Assembly: GCA_035556075.1 (NCBI GenBank)
Contig: DATMFQ010000041.1
Span: 1-64,000 of the forward strand
Direction of reading: 5' to 3'
Length of the DNA: 64,000 nt
Origin: 73-13 sp035556075
Lineage (GTDB): Bacteria > Actinomycetota > Actinomycetes > Actinomycetales > Microbacteriaceae
Positions within the stretch are counted from its first letter, which is position 1. Each line of letters starts with the position of its first letter. Both the position numbers and the translations under genes were made by a program. Under the pieces are notes generated by a model. That model made no database searches, had not been told where the DNA came from, and saw only the letters and a program-made list of their open reading frames with translations. Shown here in pieces: positions 8,029-15,814 of the stretch.

Positions 8029-9273
8029 ATGTCTGATCCGATCCAGGGGCGCACCGTCGGGCTGCTCAGCGCCGCGGCGACCTTCGCGATGGTTGGCACG
8101 GCCGCGCTCGTCACGACGGGGCCCGTCATCGCGGCGGAGCTCGGCGGCTCCGCGATCTGGGGTGGGTCCGCCGGCACGACGATGTCGATCGGGTCGACGG
8201 TTGCGGCCGCATTGCTCGCGCGCCTCGCGGTGGTGCGTGGTCGGCGTCCCGCCCTCACGACCGGGGTGCTCGTCGCACTGCTGGGCTGTGCGCTCGTCAT
8301 CCTGGCGGTCGAGGTTGACTCCATCTGGGTCATGCTGGCCGGGTGCGCGCTCGGTGGTTTCGCCTCCTCAGCGAACCTGCAGGCGCGGTTCGCCGCGACG
8401 GATCTGGCCGAGCCGCAGCATCGTGGCCGCGATCTGTCGATCGTGCTGTGGCTCGGCACGATCGGCATTGTCGTCGGCCCGAACCTGGTCGGCGTCGGTG
8501 ATGCGCTGGCCGCGTCGCTCGGCCTGCAGCTCTTCTCGGGCCTGTACGTCATCGCGGTCGGCAGTTTGCTGATCTCGCTCCTCATCATCGTCATCGGCAT
8601 TCGTCCCGACCCGCTGCTGCGCGCCCGTGTGCTTGGCGGCACGACGCAGCTCGCGCGGCATGGCGGACTCCTCGCGGGGCTCCGCGCGATCTGGGCGAGC
8701 CGCCCCGCCCGCGCGGGACTCATCGGGGTGCTCATCGGGCACGGCCTCATGGTCGGCGTCATGTCGATGACGCCCGTGCACCTCGCTGCACATGGCGCGT
8801 CGATCGTGCTCGTCGGTGTGGTCGTGTCCTTCCACAATCTCGGCATGTACGTGTTATCGCCGCTGTGGGGCTCGCTGACCGACCGCCTCGGCGGGCCGCG
8901 GGTCATCGTCGTCGGCTTCGTCATCCTGGTCGTCGGTGGCCTGCTGTGTGGGATTGGTGCGGCGGATCACCTGCTCGTCGGGATCGGCATCACGCTGGTC
9001 GGGCTGGGCTGGGGCGCGGCGACGATCGCGGGGGCCGTGGTCGTGACGGCCTCGGTCGCGGATGCCGATCGGGTCGCTGCGCAGGGCGCCGCCGATACCG
9101 GCATGAATCTCGCCGGAGCACTGTGTTCGCTGCTCGCCGGGGTGGCGCTCGCCGGTATCGCGTATCTCGGCCTCGGCATCGCCGCAGCGGTCATCGCGGC
9201 GGCGGGCATCGCATTCGTCGTCATGAATGCGCGGCGCGCGCCGCGTGCCGAGGTGGCGGAGACCACCCCGTGA
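8029..9273 (+). CDS. MFS transporter
   Basis: 414 residues with about twelve hydrophobic helices. The cytoplasmic loop between helices 2 and 3 has the basic VVRGRRPALT form of the MFS family, and the second half repeats it in WGSLTDRLGGPRV (a D-R-x-G-G-P version). No substrate can be read from the sequence; many relatives are drug or sugar exporters. Start ATG 8029 lacks a ribosome site but has a -10 box 6 bases upstream. It diverges from the Rho_N-domain gene. Confidence 0.85.
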   Translation: MSDPIQGRTVGLLSAAATFAMVGTAALVTTGPVIAAELGGSAIWGGSAGTTMSIGSTVAAALLARLAVVRGRRPALTTGVLVALLGCALVILAVEVDSIWVMLAGCALGGFASSANLQARFAATDLAEPQHRGRDLSIVLWLGTIGIVVGPNLVGVGDALAASLGLQLFSGLYVIAVGSLLISLLIIVIGIRPDPLLRARVLGGTTQLARHGGLLAGLRAIWASRPARAGLIGVLIGHGLMVGVMSMTPVHLAAHGASIVLVGVVVSFHNLGMYVLSPLWGSLTDRLGGPRVIVVGFVILVVGGLLCGIGAADHLLVGIGITLVGLGWGAATIAGAVVVTASVADADRVAAQGAADTGMNLAGALCSLLAGVALAGIAYLGLGIAAAVIAAAGIAFVVMNARRAPRAEVAETTP

Positions 9274-9293
9274 CCGCGGGCGGATCAATCCAT

Positions 9294-9299
9294 TACAGT
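9294..9299 (+). promoter_or_regulatory. Candidate -10 box of the garA operon
   Basis: TACAGT lies about 26 bases before ATG 9326. The implied leader carries AGGGGA, so this gene is probably leadered. ftsR overlaps garA downstream and would be co-transcribed. Confidence 0.4.
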
Positions 9300-9325
9300 G
9301 TCAGGACGAGACAGGGGACGGGCGC

Positions 9326-9799
9326 ATGAGTGACGACGCTGCCGGCGGTGCTGGCGACGTTCGCGCTGGCCGCAACGAGAGCACGGCGCGGTTCGGCGAG
9401 GACTTCGTCGCGCAGCTCGCCGCGTATGGCGCCGAGCTCGCGCCTGAGGAGGCGGCCGCGGTCGGCGCCTTGCCGTCGGGCTCGGCGATCCTCATCATCC
9501 ACCAGGGCCGGGGGACGGGCGCGAGGTTCCTCCTCGACCAGGATTCGGTCATCGTGGGGCGCCATCCGGATGCCCACGTGTTTCTCGACGATGTCACGGT
9601 CTCTCGACGACACGCGGAGTTCCGCCGACACGGTACCGTGTTCAGCGTGCGCGACCTCGGCAGCCTGAACGGCACGTATCTGGACGGTGTCCTCGTTGAC
9701 GGTGAGATGCCGTTGCGGGACGGCCAGGACCTGCAGGTCGGCAAGTTCCGGCTCACGTTTTACGCCTCGCGGCGCGATCTGCCCCGGGCGGGTCGCTAG
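9326..9799 (+). CDS. garA: GarA/OdhI-type FHA regulator
   Basis: 157 residues. The FHA domain (about 45-145) is intact: VGRHP (77-81), VSRRHAEF (92-99), and SLNGTY (113-118). In mycobacteria and corynebacteria this protein binds and restrains 2-oxoglutarate dehydrogenase and glutamate dehydrogenase until a Ser/Thr kinase phosphorylates a threonine in the N-terminal E-T-T motif. Here the matching motif is E-S-T (18-20) followed by ARFGEDF, so one acceptor threonine is kept and the other is serine. ATG 9326 follows AGGGGA. Its stop overlaps the ftsR start. Confidence 0.92.
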   Translation: MSDDAAGGAGDVRAGRNESTARFGEDFVAQLAAYGAELAPEEAAAVGALPSGSAILIIHQGRGTGARFLLDQDSVIVGRHPDAHVFLDDVTVSRRHAEFRRHGTVFSVRDLGSLNGTYLDGVLVDGEMPLRDGQDLQVGKFRLTFYASRRDLPRAGR

Positions 9800-10506
9800 T
9801 GTGCGCCGCGGCTGGTGCGAGGCAGGAGCGCGCCCGTGGGGCGGGGGGTGGGCTGCTGTCCATTGGACAGGTGCTCGCGAAGCTGACGCCCGAGTTCCCC
9901 GATCTCACGCCGTCGAAGCTGCGCTATCTCGAGGCCGAGCGGCTCGTCTCGCCGGCGCGGACCGAGTCGGGGTACCGGAAGTTCTCGCACGCCGACATCG
10001 AGCGTCTGCGGTTCGTGCTGACGATGCAGCGCGATCACTACATGCCGCTCAAGGTGATTCGCACGCAGCTCGAGGAGTTCGATGCGGGCCGGACCGAGCG
10101 GCTTACCCCGCCAGCCCGGATCAGCGGTGCCGCGATGGGCGCTGAGCGTCGGCTGACGCGGGCGGACCTACTCCGTGAGTCGGGTGCGACGGCGGCGATG
10201 CTGTCGGACGCGGTGAGCTTTTCGATCCTGCCCGCGGTCGACACGTATGCCGAGGACCACGTCGTGCGGCTTCGCGCGCTGGTCGAGCTCGCCCGGTTTG
10301 GGCTGGAGCCACGGCACCTGCGGGGCTTCCGGGCGGCCGCGGAGCGCGAGGTGGGGCTCATTGATTCCGCACTCGAGCCGATGCGCCGGCGCAAGGAGCC
10401 GGGCTCGCGCACTCGCGCGGCCGAGACGGCCAAGGAGGTCGCCGCGCGTCTCGAGCAGATCCGCACCGCGCTCATTCGTGAGGCGCTCGATCGCCTCGCC
10501 CGCTAA
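9799..10506 (+). CDS. ftsR: MerR-family regulator FtsR
   Basis: 235 residues with a MerR winged helix at the N-terminus: LSIGQVLAKL, DLTPSKLRYLE, and SGYRKFSHADIERLRFVL, then a dimer helix and a C-terminal effector-like region. The position directly after garA matches Rv1828/FtsR, a regulator shown in Corynebacterium glutamicum to act on ftsZ. The start is GTG 9799, sharing its first base with the garA TAG; no better in-frame start lies before the HTH. A possible target motif is found upstream of the next MerR gene and of ftsZ. Confidence 0.88.
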   Translation: MCAAAGARQERARGAGGGLLSIGQVLAKLTPEFPDLTPSKLRYLEAERLVSPARTESGYRKFSHADIERLRFVLTMQRDHYMPLKVIRTQLEEFDAGRTERLTPPARISGAAMGAERRLTRADLLRESGATAAMLSDAVSFSILPAVDTYAEDHVVRLRALVELARFGLEPRHLRGFRAAAEREVGLIDSALEPMRRRKEPGSRTRAAETAKEVAARLEQIRTALIREALDRLAR

Positions 10507-10631
10507 GCGCGGGGTGCGCGCTGACGCGCTCGCGGAGTACGGTGGAGGCACGAACGATTCCGCTTCGGCGTGTCGCCGCGATGCTGCGGGACTCGGGCGC
10601 GACGGACGGGTACGGTTGCCTCAGTCCGGAG

Positions 10632-10663
10632 CTTAAGTCTCAAGTTGAACGTGAAGGTTGAGA
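10632..10663 (+). promoter_or_regulatory. MerR/FtsR-type operator upstream of merR2
   Basis: Perfect 6-bp inverted arms TCTCAA (10638-10643) and TTGAGA (10658-10663) flank a 14-base spacer, ending 5 bases before ATG 10669. The 31-base stretch 10632-10662 matches 39657-39687, upstream of ftsZ, at 21 positions. The shared core is CTCARGTWGAACKTGAA. Binding by FtsR or by this MerR protein itself is an inference. Confidence 0.6.
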
Positions 10664-10668
10664 GTGCG

Positions 10669-11220
10669 ATGAGCGATCTCGGGGATGACCGCCCGCAGCG
10701 TTACGATCTCGGTCTGCTCTTCACGGATGGGCTGCCCGAGCTGGCCGACGGCGAGGGCTACCGCGGCGCCGTCGCCGCCCGCGTCGCCGGCATCACCTAC
10801 CGACAGCTCGACTATTGGGACCGCAGCGGACTCGTCAGCCCCTCGGTGCGGGGCGCGACCGGGAGCGGTTCGCAGCGCCTCTACGGCTTCCGCGACATCC
10901 TCACGCTCAAGCTCGTCGCCGGGCTCCTCGAAGCGGGCGTGTCGCTGCAGCAGGTCCGGGTGGCGATCGACCAGCTCCGTCAGGCCGGTATCCAGGACCT
11001 CACCCAGATCACCCTCATGAGCGACGGGGCGAGCGTCTACCTGTGCACCTCGGCCGACGAGGTCATCGACCTCGTGCATCGCGGGCAGGGCGTCTTCGGC
11101 ATCGCCGTCGGCCCGGTGCTCCGCGAAGTCGAATCGAGCCTCGTCGACATCGACGCGGTGAAGGCTGAGGACGTCATCGACGAACTCGCGAAGCGCCGCG
11201 CCGCACGCGCCGCCTCCTGA
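10669..11220 (+). CDS. Second MerR-family regulator (Rv1830-like)
   Basis: 183 residues. The MerR helix-turn-helix is YRGAVAARVAGITYRQLDYWD, then RLYGFRDILTLKLVAGLLEAGVSLQQVR, with a C-terminal region ending in a Lys/Arg/Ala helix. It corresponds to the second MerR protein of the actinobacterial garA-ftsR locus (Rv1830/McdR group in mycobacteria). In mycobacteria a bifunctional nuclease gene lies between the two MerR genes; here only 162 bases separate them. ATG 10669 directly follows the palindromic element, which suggests autoregulation. Its TGA abuts the stop of the opposite gene. Confidence 0.88.
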   Translation: MSDLGDDRPQRYDLGLLFTDGLPELADGEGYRGAVAARVAGITYRQLDYWDRSGLVSPSVRGATGSGSQRLYGFRDILTLKLVAGLLEAGVSLQQVRVAIDQLRQAGIQDLTQITLMSDGASVYLCTSADEVIDLVHRGQGVFGIAVGPVLREVESSLVDIDAVKAEDVIDELAKRRAARAAS

Positions 11221-12285
11221 TCAGGCGTCCTTCGACCTCTTCTTGTTCTTCTTCTTGTCGGCGCGGTCCTGGCCCCCGCCGCGCCGTCGCGCCGCGCGTT
11301 CGCTCGATCCTGAGGTGCCCACCGAATCCTCGAGCGCATCCTCGCTCGGCGCAGCCGCTGCGTCCTCGGACTGGTTCGGGTCGGTGGTCTCAGGAGACTC
11401 GGTTGCTGGCGCCGCGTCATCCGTCGGCATGGGCTCGGCCGCGGCCACGGGCTCCTCGGCCGCCGCAGTCGCCATGATCGGGTTCCCCCCGGTCTGGGCG
11501 GCCTGCACGACCTGCTCGAGCAGCTGATCAAAGAGGCCAGCCACCTCGACGGCGCTGGGCCCCGGCCACAGGTGGACGGGCTGGGCCGACCCCTGCGCCT
11601 GCTGCAGCGACGAGCGCTCCGGCAACGAGGGGACGAGCACGAGCGGACCGAACATGTCGTGCATCTCGCGCAGGCGGTACTGGTGCTCCGCCGAGTGCTC
11701 GCGGAACCGGTTGACGATGATCCCGAGCGGCTGGAGGCGGGGGCTCAGGCCGCGCCGGATCTCCTCGATTGCGCGCAGCGCACGATCGGCAGCGGCGACC
11801 GAGAAGAGCGCGGGCTCCGTGACGAGCACGACGCGATCACTGGCGACCCACGCGGTACGGGCGAGCGCATTGAGGGTCGGTGCCGTGTCGATGAGGACGA
11901 GATCGTAGTCGGCTTCGACGAGGGCGAGCGCCTCCTCGAGCTTCCAGATGTCGCGGACGGTCGGGTGTGGCGTGTCGTAGTTCGTCGCGGCCGGGGAGCC
12001 GATGAGGACGTCGACCGTGCCGGGGTGGTTGCGCGTCCACCCCGAGGGTGCGATCGCGTGCCGCACGGTCTTCTCCTTGACGGCGGCGAGGACGTCGGCG
12101 ATCGAGCCATGCGCGGTGAGATCCACCCGCATTCCCGTCGAGGCGTCCGCCTGAGGATCGAGATCGACGACGAGGACCCGCAGCCCCCGCGAGAAGGCCG
12201 CGGAGGCGAGACCGAGCGTCACGGTCGTCTTGCCGACGCCGCCTTTGAGCGAACTGACGCTGAGCACGTGCACGAGGACTGACAC
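11221..12285 (-). CDS. Orphan ParA-family ATPase with basic C-terminal tail
   Basis: 354 residues. The deviant Walker A is KGGVGKTTV, the A' motif is VDLDPQADAS, and Walker B is YDLVLIDTAP. After the ATPase core comes an acidic, Ala/Glu-rich low-complexity region and a strongly basic end (RRRGGG, KKKNKK). There is no ParB gene or parS-like palindrome nearby, so plasmid-style segregation is unlikely; positioning of a cell-pole or division factor is plausible. GTG 12285 is favoured, but GTG codons at 12273 and 12267 are also possible. It converges with merR2, with stop codons back to back in TGATCA. Confidence 0.82.
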   Translation of the reverse strand: MSVLVHVLSVSSLKGGVGKTTVTLGLASAAFSRGLRVLVVDLDPQADASTGMRVDLTAHGSIADVLAAVKEKTVRHAIAPSGWTRNHPGTVDVLIGSPAATNYDTPHPTVRDIWKLEEALALVEADYDLVLIDTAPTLNALARTAWVASDRVVLVTEPALFSVAAADRALRAIEEIRRGLSPRLQPLGIIVNRFREHSAEHQYRLREMHDMFGPLVLVPSLPERSSLQQAQGSAQPVHLWPGPSAVEVAGLFDQLLEQVVQAAQTGGNPIMATAAAEEPVAAAEPMPTDDAAPATESPETTDPNQSEDAAAAPSEDALEDSVGTSGSSERAARRRGGGQDRADKKKNKKRSKDA

Positions 12286-12288
12286 TAC

Positions 12289-12294
12289 TAAACT
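12289..12294 (+). promoter_or_regulatory. Candidate -10 box of pyc
   Basis: TAAACT lies 48 bases before GTG 12343, implying a leader of about 42 bases. It also sits only 3 bases from the divergent ParA start, so the two genes compete for a very short control region. Confidence 0.35.
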
Positions 12295-12342
12295 GTCCTG
12301 AGCCCGATCGATCCACCACGCTCGAATCGCGACAGGAGACTC

Positions 12343-15300
12343 GTGTTTCAGAAGGTGTTGGTTGCCAACCGTGGCGAGATCGCCGTCCGTGCATTCCGTG
12401 CAGCATTCGAGCTGGGCATTCGCACCGTTGCGGTGTACGCCTGGGAGGATCGCGGCTCGATCCACCGGCAGAAGGCCGACGAGGCTTACGTCATCGGGGA
12501 GCGGGGGCACCCCGTGCGCGCCTATCTCGACGTCGATGAGATCATCCGGGTCGCCAAGGAATGCGGTGCTGACGCGATCTACCCCGGTTACGGCTTTCTC
12601 TCGGAGAACAGCGACCTCGCGCGGGCTGCCGCCGAGCACGGCATCGCCTTCGTCGGGCCGGGCGCGCACGTGCTCGACATGGCCGGGGACAAGGTCGCCG
12701 CGAAACAGCATGCGATCGCGGCCGGGGTCCCTGTGCTCGACTCGAGCGAAGCCACCGACGACATCGAGGAGCTCATCGCCGCGGCCGACCGCATCGGGTT
12801 CCCCGTCTTTGCCAAGGCCGTCGCTGGCGGTGGCGGGCGCGGCATGCGGCGCGTCGAGCGGCACGACGACCTCCGGGAGGCGCTCGAGGCGGCGATGCGC
12901 GAGGCGGCCAGCGCATTCGGCGATGCCCGCATGTTCATCGAGCAGGCGGTGCTCCGGCCCCGACACATCGAGGTGCAGGTGCTCGCGGACGCCGCGGGGG
13001 AGACCGTCCATCTCTTCGAGCGTGACTGCTCGGTGCAGCGCCGCCACCAGAAAGTCGTCGAGATCGCCCCGGCGCCGAATCTCGACCCGGCGACCCGCGA
13101 GGCGTTGTATCGCGACGCGGTCGCTTTCGCCCGCTCGATCGGCTATGTCAACGCGGGGACCGTCGAATTCCTCGTCGACACGGCCGGAGAGCGCGCCGGC
13201 CAGCACGTCTTCATCGAGATGAATCCGCGGATCCAGGTCGAGCACACGATCACCGAGGAGATCACCGACGTCGACCTCGTCGTCGCGCAGCTTCGGATCG
13301 CCGCGGGGGAGACCCTGCAGTCGATGCGGCTCACGCAGGACGACATTCGGATGCACGGCACCGCGATCCAATGCCGCATCACGACCGAGGACCCCGCGCA
13401 GGACTTCCGCCCCGACACCGGACGGATCACGACCTACCGCAGTCCCGGCGGGGCGGGCATCCGTCTCGACGGCGGGACCGTCGCCGCTGGCGTCGACGTG
13501 TCACCGCACTTCGACTCGCTGCTCGTCAAGCTCATCACCCGCGGCCGCGACTTCCCATCCGCGGTTCGGCGGGCCCGCCGTGCGCTCGCCGAGTTCCGGC
13601 TCCGGGGGGTCGCGTCGAACATCCCGTTCCTGCAGGCCGTCGTCGACGATCACGACTTCATTCTTGGTGACCTGTCCACCGCATTCATCGATGAGCGGCC
13701 GTATCTGCTCGGCGCACGCAAATCCCAGGACCGGGCCAGTCGGCTCCTGCAGTGGCTCGCCGAGGCGACGGTGAACGAGCCCTACGGGTCACGCGGCGAC
13801 CTGCAGGACCCCGCGAAGAAGCTGCCGCCGCTGGACGTCACCGCGCCGCTCACTCCCGGCTCGCGCGACCGACTGCGCGAGCTCGGTCCCGAGGGCTGGG
13901 CGCGGTCGCTGCGCGAGCAGCGTCAACTCGCGGTCACCGAGACGACCTTCCGCGACGCCCACCAGTCGCTGCTGGCGACTCGGGTGCGCAGCAAGGACCT
14001 GCTGGCGGCACTGCCCGCGGTCTCCAGGCTGACCCCCCAACTGCTCAGCATCGAGGCCTGGGGCGGGGCGACCTACGACGTCGCCCTGCGATTCCTTGGC
14101 GAGGATCCGTGGGCGCGGCTCGCGGCGATGCGCGAGGCGCTGCCGAATGTGGCGATCCAGATGCTGCTGCGGGGGCGCAACACGGTCGGCTACACCCCAT
14201 ACCCGCAGGCGGTGACCGAGGCGTTCGTGCGCGAGGCCGCCGGGACCGGGGTCGATATCTTCCGCATTTTTGACGCGCTCAACGACGTCACGCAGATGCG
14301 CCCGGCGATCGACGCGGTGCTCGCGACCGGCACGGCGGTCGCGGAGGGCGCGATGAGCTACACGGGTGACCTCCTCGACCCCGCCGAGGACCTGTACACG
14401 CTCGACTACTGGCTGCGGCTCGCCGATGACCTCGTTGCCTCCGGCGTGCACGTGCTCGGCATCAAGGACATGGCGGGCCTGCTCCGGCCCGAGGCGGCGG
14501 CGCGGCTCGTTACCGCCCTCCGGGAGCGCTTCGACGTCCCCGTCCACGTGCACACGCACGACACGGCTGGTGGGCAGCTGGCGACGCTGCTCGCGGCGGC
14601 GGCCGCGGGGGCGGATGCTGTCGACGCAGCGAGCGCGCCCATGGCCGGCACGACGTCGCAGCCCTCGCTCTCGGCGCTTGTCGCCGCGCTCGCGCACACT
14701 GAACGCGACACGGGGATCTCACTCGAGGCAGTCGGCTCGCTCGAGCCGTACTGGGAGGCGGTGCGGGCCATGTACCGGCCGTTCGAGTCCGGCCTGCCCG
14801 GGCCGACCGGCCGCGTCTACCACCACGAGATCCCTGGCGGGCAGCTGTCGAACCTTCGGCAGCAGGCGATCGCCGTCGGGCAGGGGCACAACTTCGAGGC
14901 CGTCGAGGAGTACTACGCGGCGGCCGACCGGATCCTCGGGCGCATCCCGAAGGTGACGCCGTCCTCGAAGGTCGTCGGCGACCTCGCCCTCGCACTCGCG
15001 GCGGCGAATGCGGATGTCGCGGACTTTGAGGCGAACCCCCAGCAGTACGACATCCCGGCGAGCGTCATCGGCTTCCTCGCCGGCGAGCTCGGCGACCCGC
15101 CTGGCGGCTGGCCGGAGCCGTTCCGGACGAAGGCGCTAGGCGGTCGGGAGGTTGCCGTCGGCCCCGCCCCGCTCACCGCCGAGGACGAGGCCGAGCTTGC
15201 CGGGGATGCGCCGACGCGCCGTGCCGCGCTCAACCGACTGCTCTTCCCCGGCCCGACCCGTACCTACCTGCAGTGGCGGGATGCCTACGGGGACCTCAGC

Positions 15301-15741
15301 GTGCTCGACACGCTCGACTACCTGTACGGCCTCGCGCCCGACGTCGAGCACATCGTCCCGCTCGAGCGCGGCGTCAACCTCTTCGTCGGGCTCGAAGCGA
15401 TCGGCGAGCCCGACTCGAAGGGCATGCGCACCGTCATGCTGACGCTCAACGGCCAGTTGCGGCCGGTGTCCGTGCGGGACCAGCGGATCGAGGTCGAGGC
15501 GAAGGCCGCCGAGAAGGCGGACCCGAGCGTGCCCGGCCAGGTCGCCGCCCCGTTCAGCGGTGTCGTCACGGTCAAGGTCGAGCCTGGCCAGCAGGTGACG
15601 GCCGGTCAGCAGCTCGCCGTCATCGAGGCGATGAAGATGGAGGCCGCGATCACCGCGCCGGTCGCCGGGGTTGTCCGCCGGGTCGCGATCTCGGCCACCG
15701 CGCGGGTCGAGGCCGGTGACCTGCTTGTTGAGCTCGGATAA
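12343..15741 (+). CDS. pyc: Pyruvate carboxylase
   Basis: 1132 residues, full length. The biotin carboxylase part (about 1-450) starts with VLVANRGEIAVR and has the ATP-grasp segment AVAGGGGRGMR. The carboxyltransferase barrel (about 530-800) begins ETTFRDAHQSLLATRVR and includes the metal-binding HTHDTAG region. The biotinyl domain has EAMKME near residue 1097, with the lysine that carries biotin. It converts pyruvate and bicarbonate to oxaloacetate, replenishing the TCA cycle. GTG 12343 is set by AGGAG 4 bases upstream (12334-12338) and by the family's N-terminus. Confidence 0.96.
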   Translation: MFQKVLVANRGEIAVRAFRAAFELGIRTVAVYAWEDRGSIHRQKADEAYVIGERGHPVRAYLDVDEIIRVAKECGADAIYPGYGFLSENSDLARAAAEHGIAFVGPGAHVLDMAGDKVAAKQHAIAAGVPVLDSSEATDDIEELIAAADRIGFPVFAKAVAGGGGRGMRRVERHDDLREALEAAMREAASAFGDARMFIEQAVLRPRHIEVQVLADAAGETVHLFERDCSVQRRHQKVVEIAPAPNLDPATREALYRDAVAFARSIGYVNAGTVEFLVDTAGERAGQHVFIEMNPRIQVEHTITEEITDVDLVVAQLRIAAGETLQSMRLTQDDIRMHGTAIQCRITTEDPAQDFRPDTGRITTYRSPGGAGIRLDGGTVAAGVDVSPHFDSLLVKLITRGRDFPSAVRRARRALAEFRLRGVASNIPFLQAVVDDHDFILGDLSTAFIDERPYLLGARKSQDRASRLLQWLAEATVNEPYGSRGDLQDPAKKLPPLDVTAPLTPGSRDRLRELGPEGWARSLREQRQLAVTETTFRDAHQSLLATRVRSKDLLAALPAVSRLTPQLLSIEAWGGATYDVALRFLGEDPWARLAAMREALPNVAIQMLLRGRNTVGYTPYPQAVTEAFVREAAGTGVDIFRIFDALNDVTQMRPAIDAVLATGTAVAEGAMSYTGDLLDPAEDLYTLDYWLRLADDLVASGVHVLGIKDMAGLLRPEAAARLVTALRERFDVPVHVHTHDTAGGQLATLLAAAAAGADAVDAASAPMAGTTSQPSLSALVAALAHTERDTGISLEAVGSLEPYWEAVRAMYRPFESGLPGPTGRVYHHEIPGGQLSNLRQQAIAVGQGHNFEAVEEYYAAADRILGRIPKVTPSSKVVGDLALALAAANADVADFEANPQQYDIPASVIGFLAGELGDPPGGWPEPFRTKALGGREVAVGPAPLTAEDEAELAGDAPTRRAALNRLLFPGPTRTYLQWRDAYGDLSVLDTLDYLYGLAPDVEHIVPLERGVNLFVGLEAIGEPDSKGMRTVMLTLNGQLRPVSVRDQRIEVEAKAAEKADPSVPGQVAAPFSGVVTVKVEPGQQVTAGQQLAVIEAMKMEAAITAPVAGVVRRVAISATARVEAGDLLVELG

Positions 15742-15782
15742 GTCCCCGCAGCGGCAGAATCGCGCGGGTGCGCCCCGCTCGG

Positions 15783-15788
15783 TAGACT
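15783..15788 (+). promoter_or_regulatory. Candidate -10 box of the MinD-like/def pair
   Basis: TAGACT lies 26 bases before ATG 15815; the leader would include AAAGGAGG. Confidence 0.4.
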
Positions 15789-15814
15789 GACCGCGCTCGA
15801 AAGGAGGCCTCCGG

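Noticed and set aside
11221..12285. ParA gene as part of a plasmid or chromosome partition locus
   Set aside because: No ParB gene and no parS palindrome (the TGTTTCACGTGAAACA type) is seen nearby, and the neighbours are housekeeping genes.
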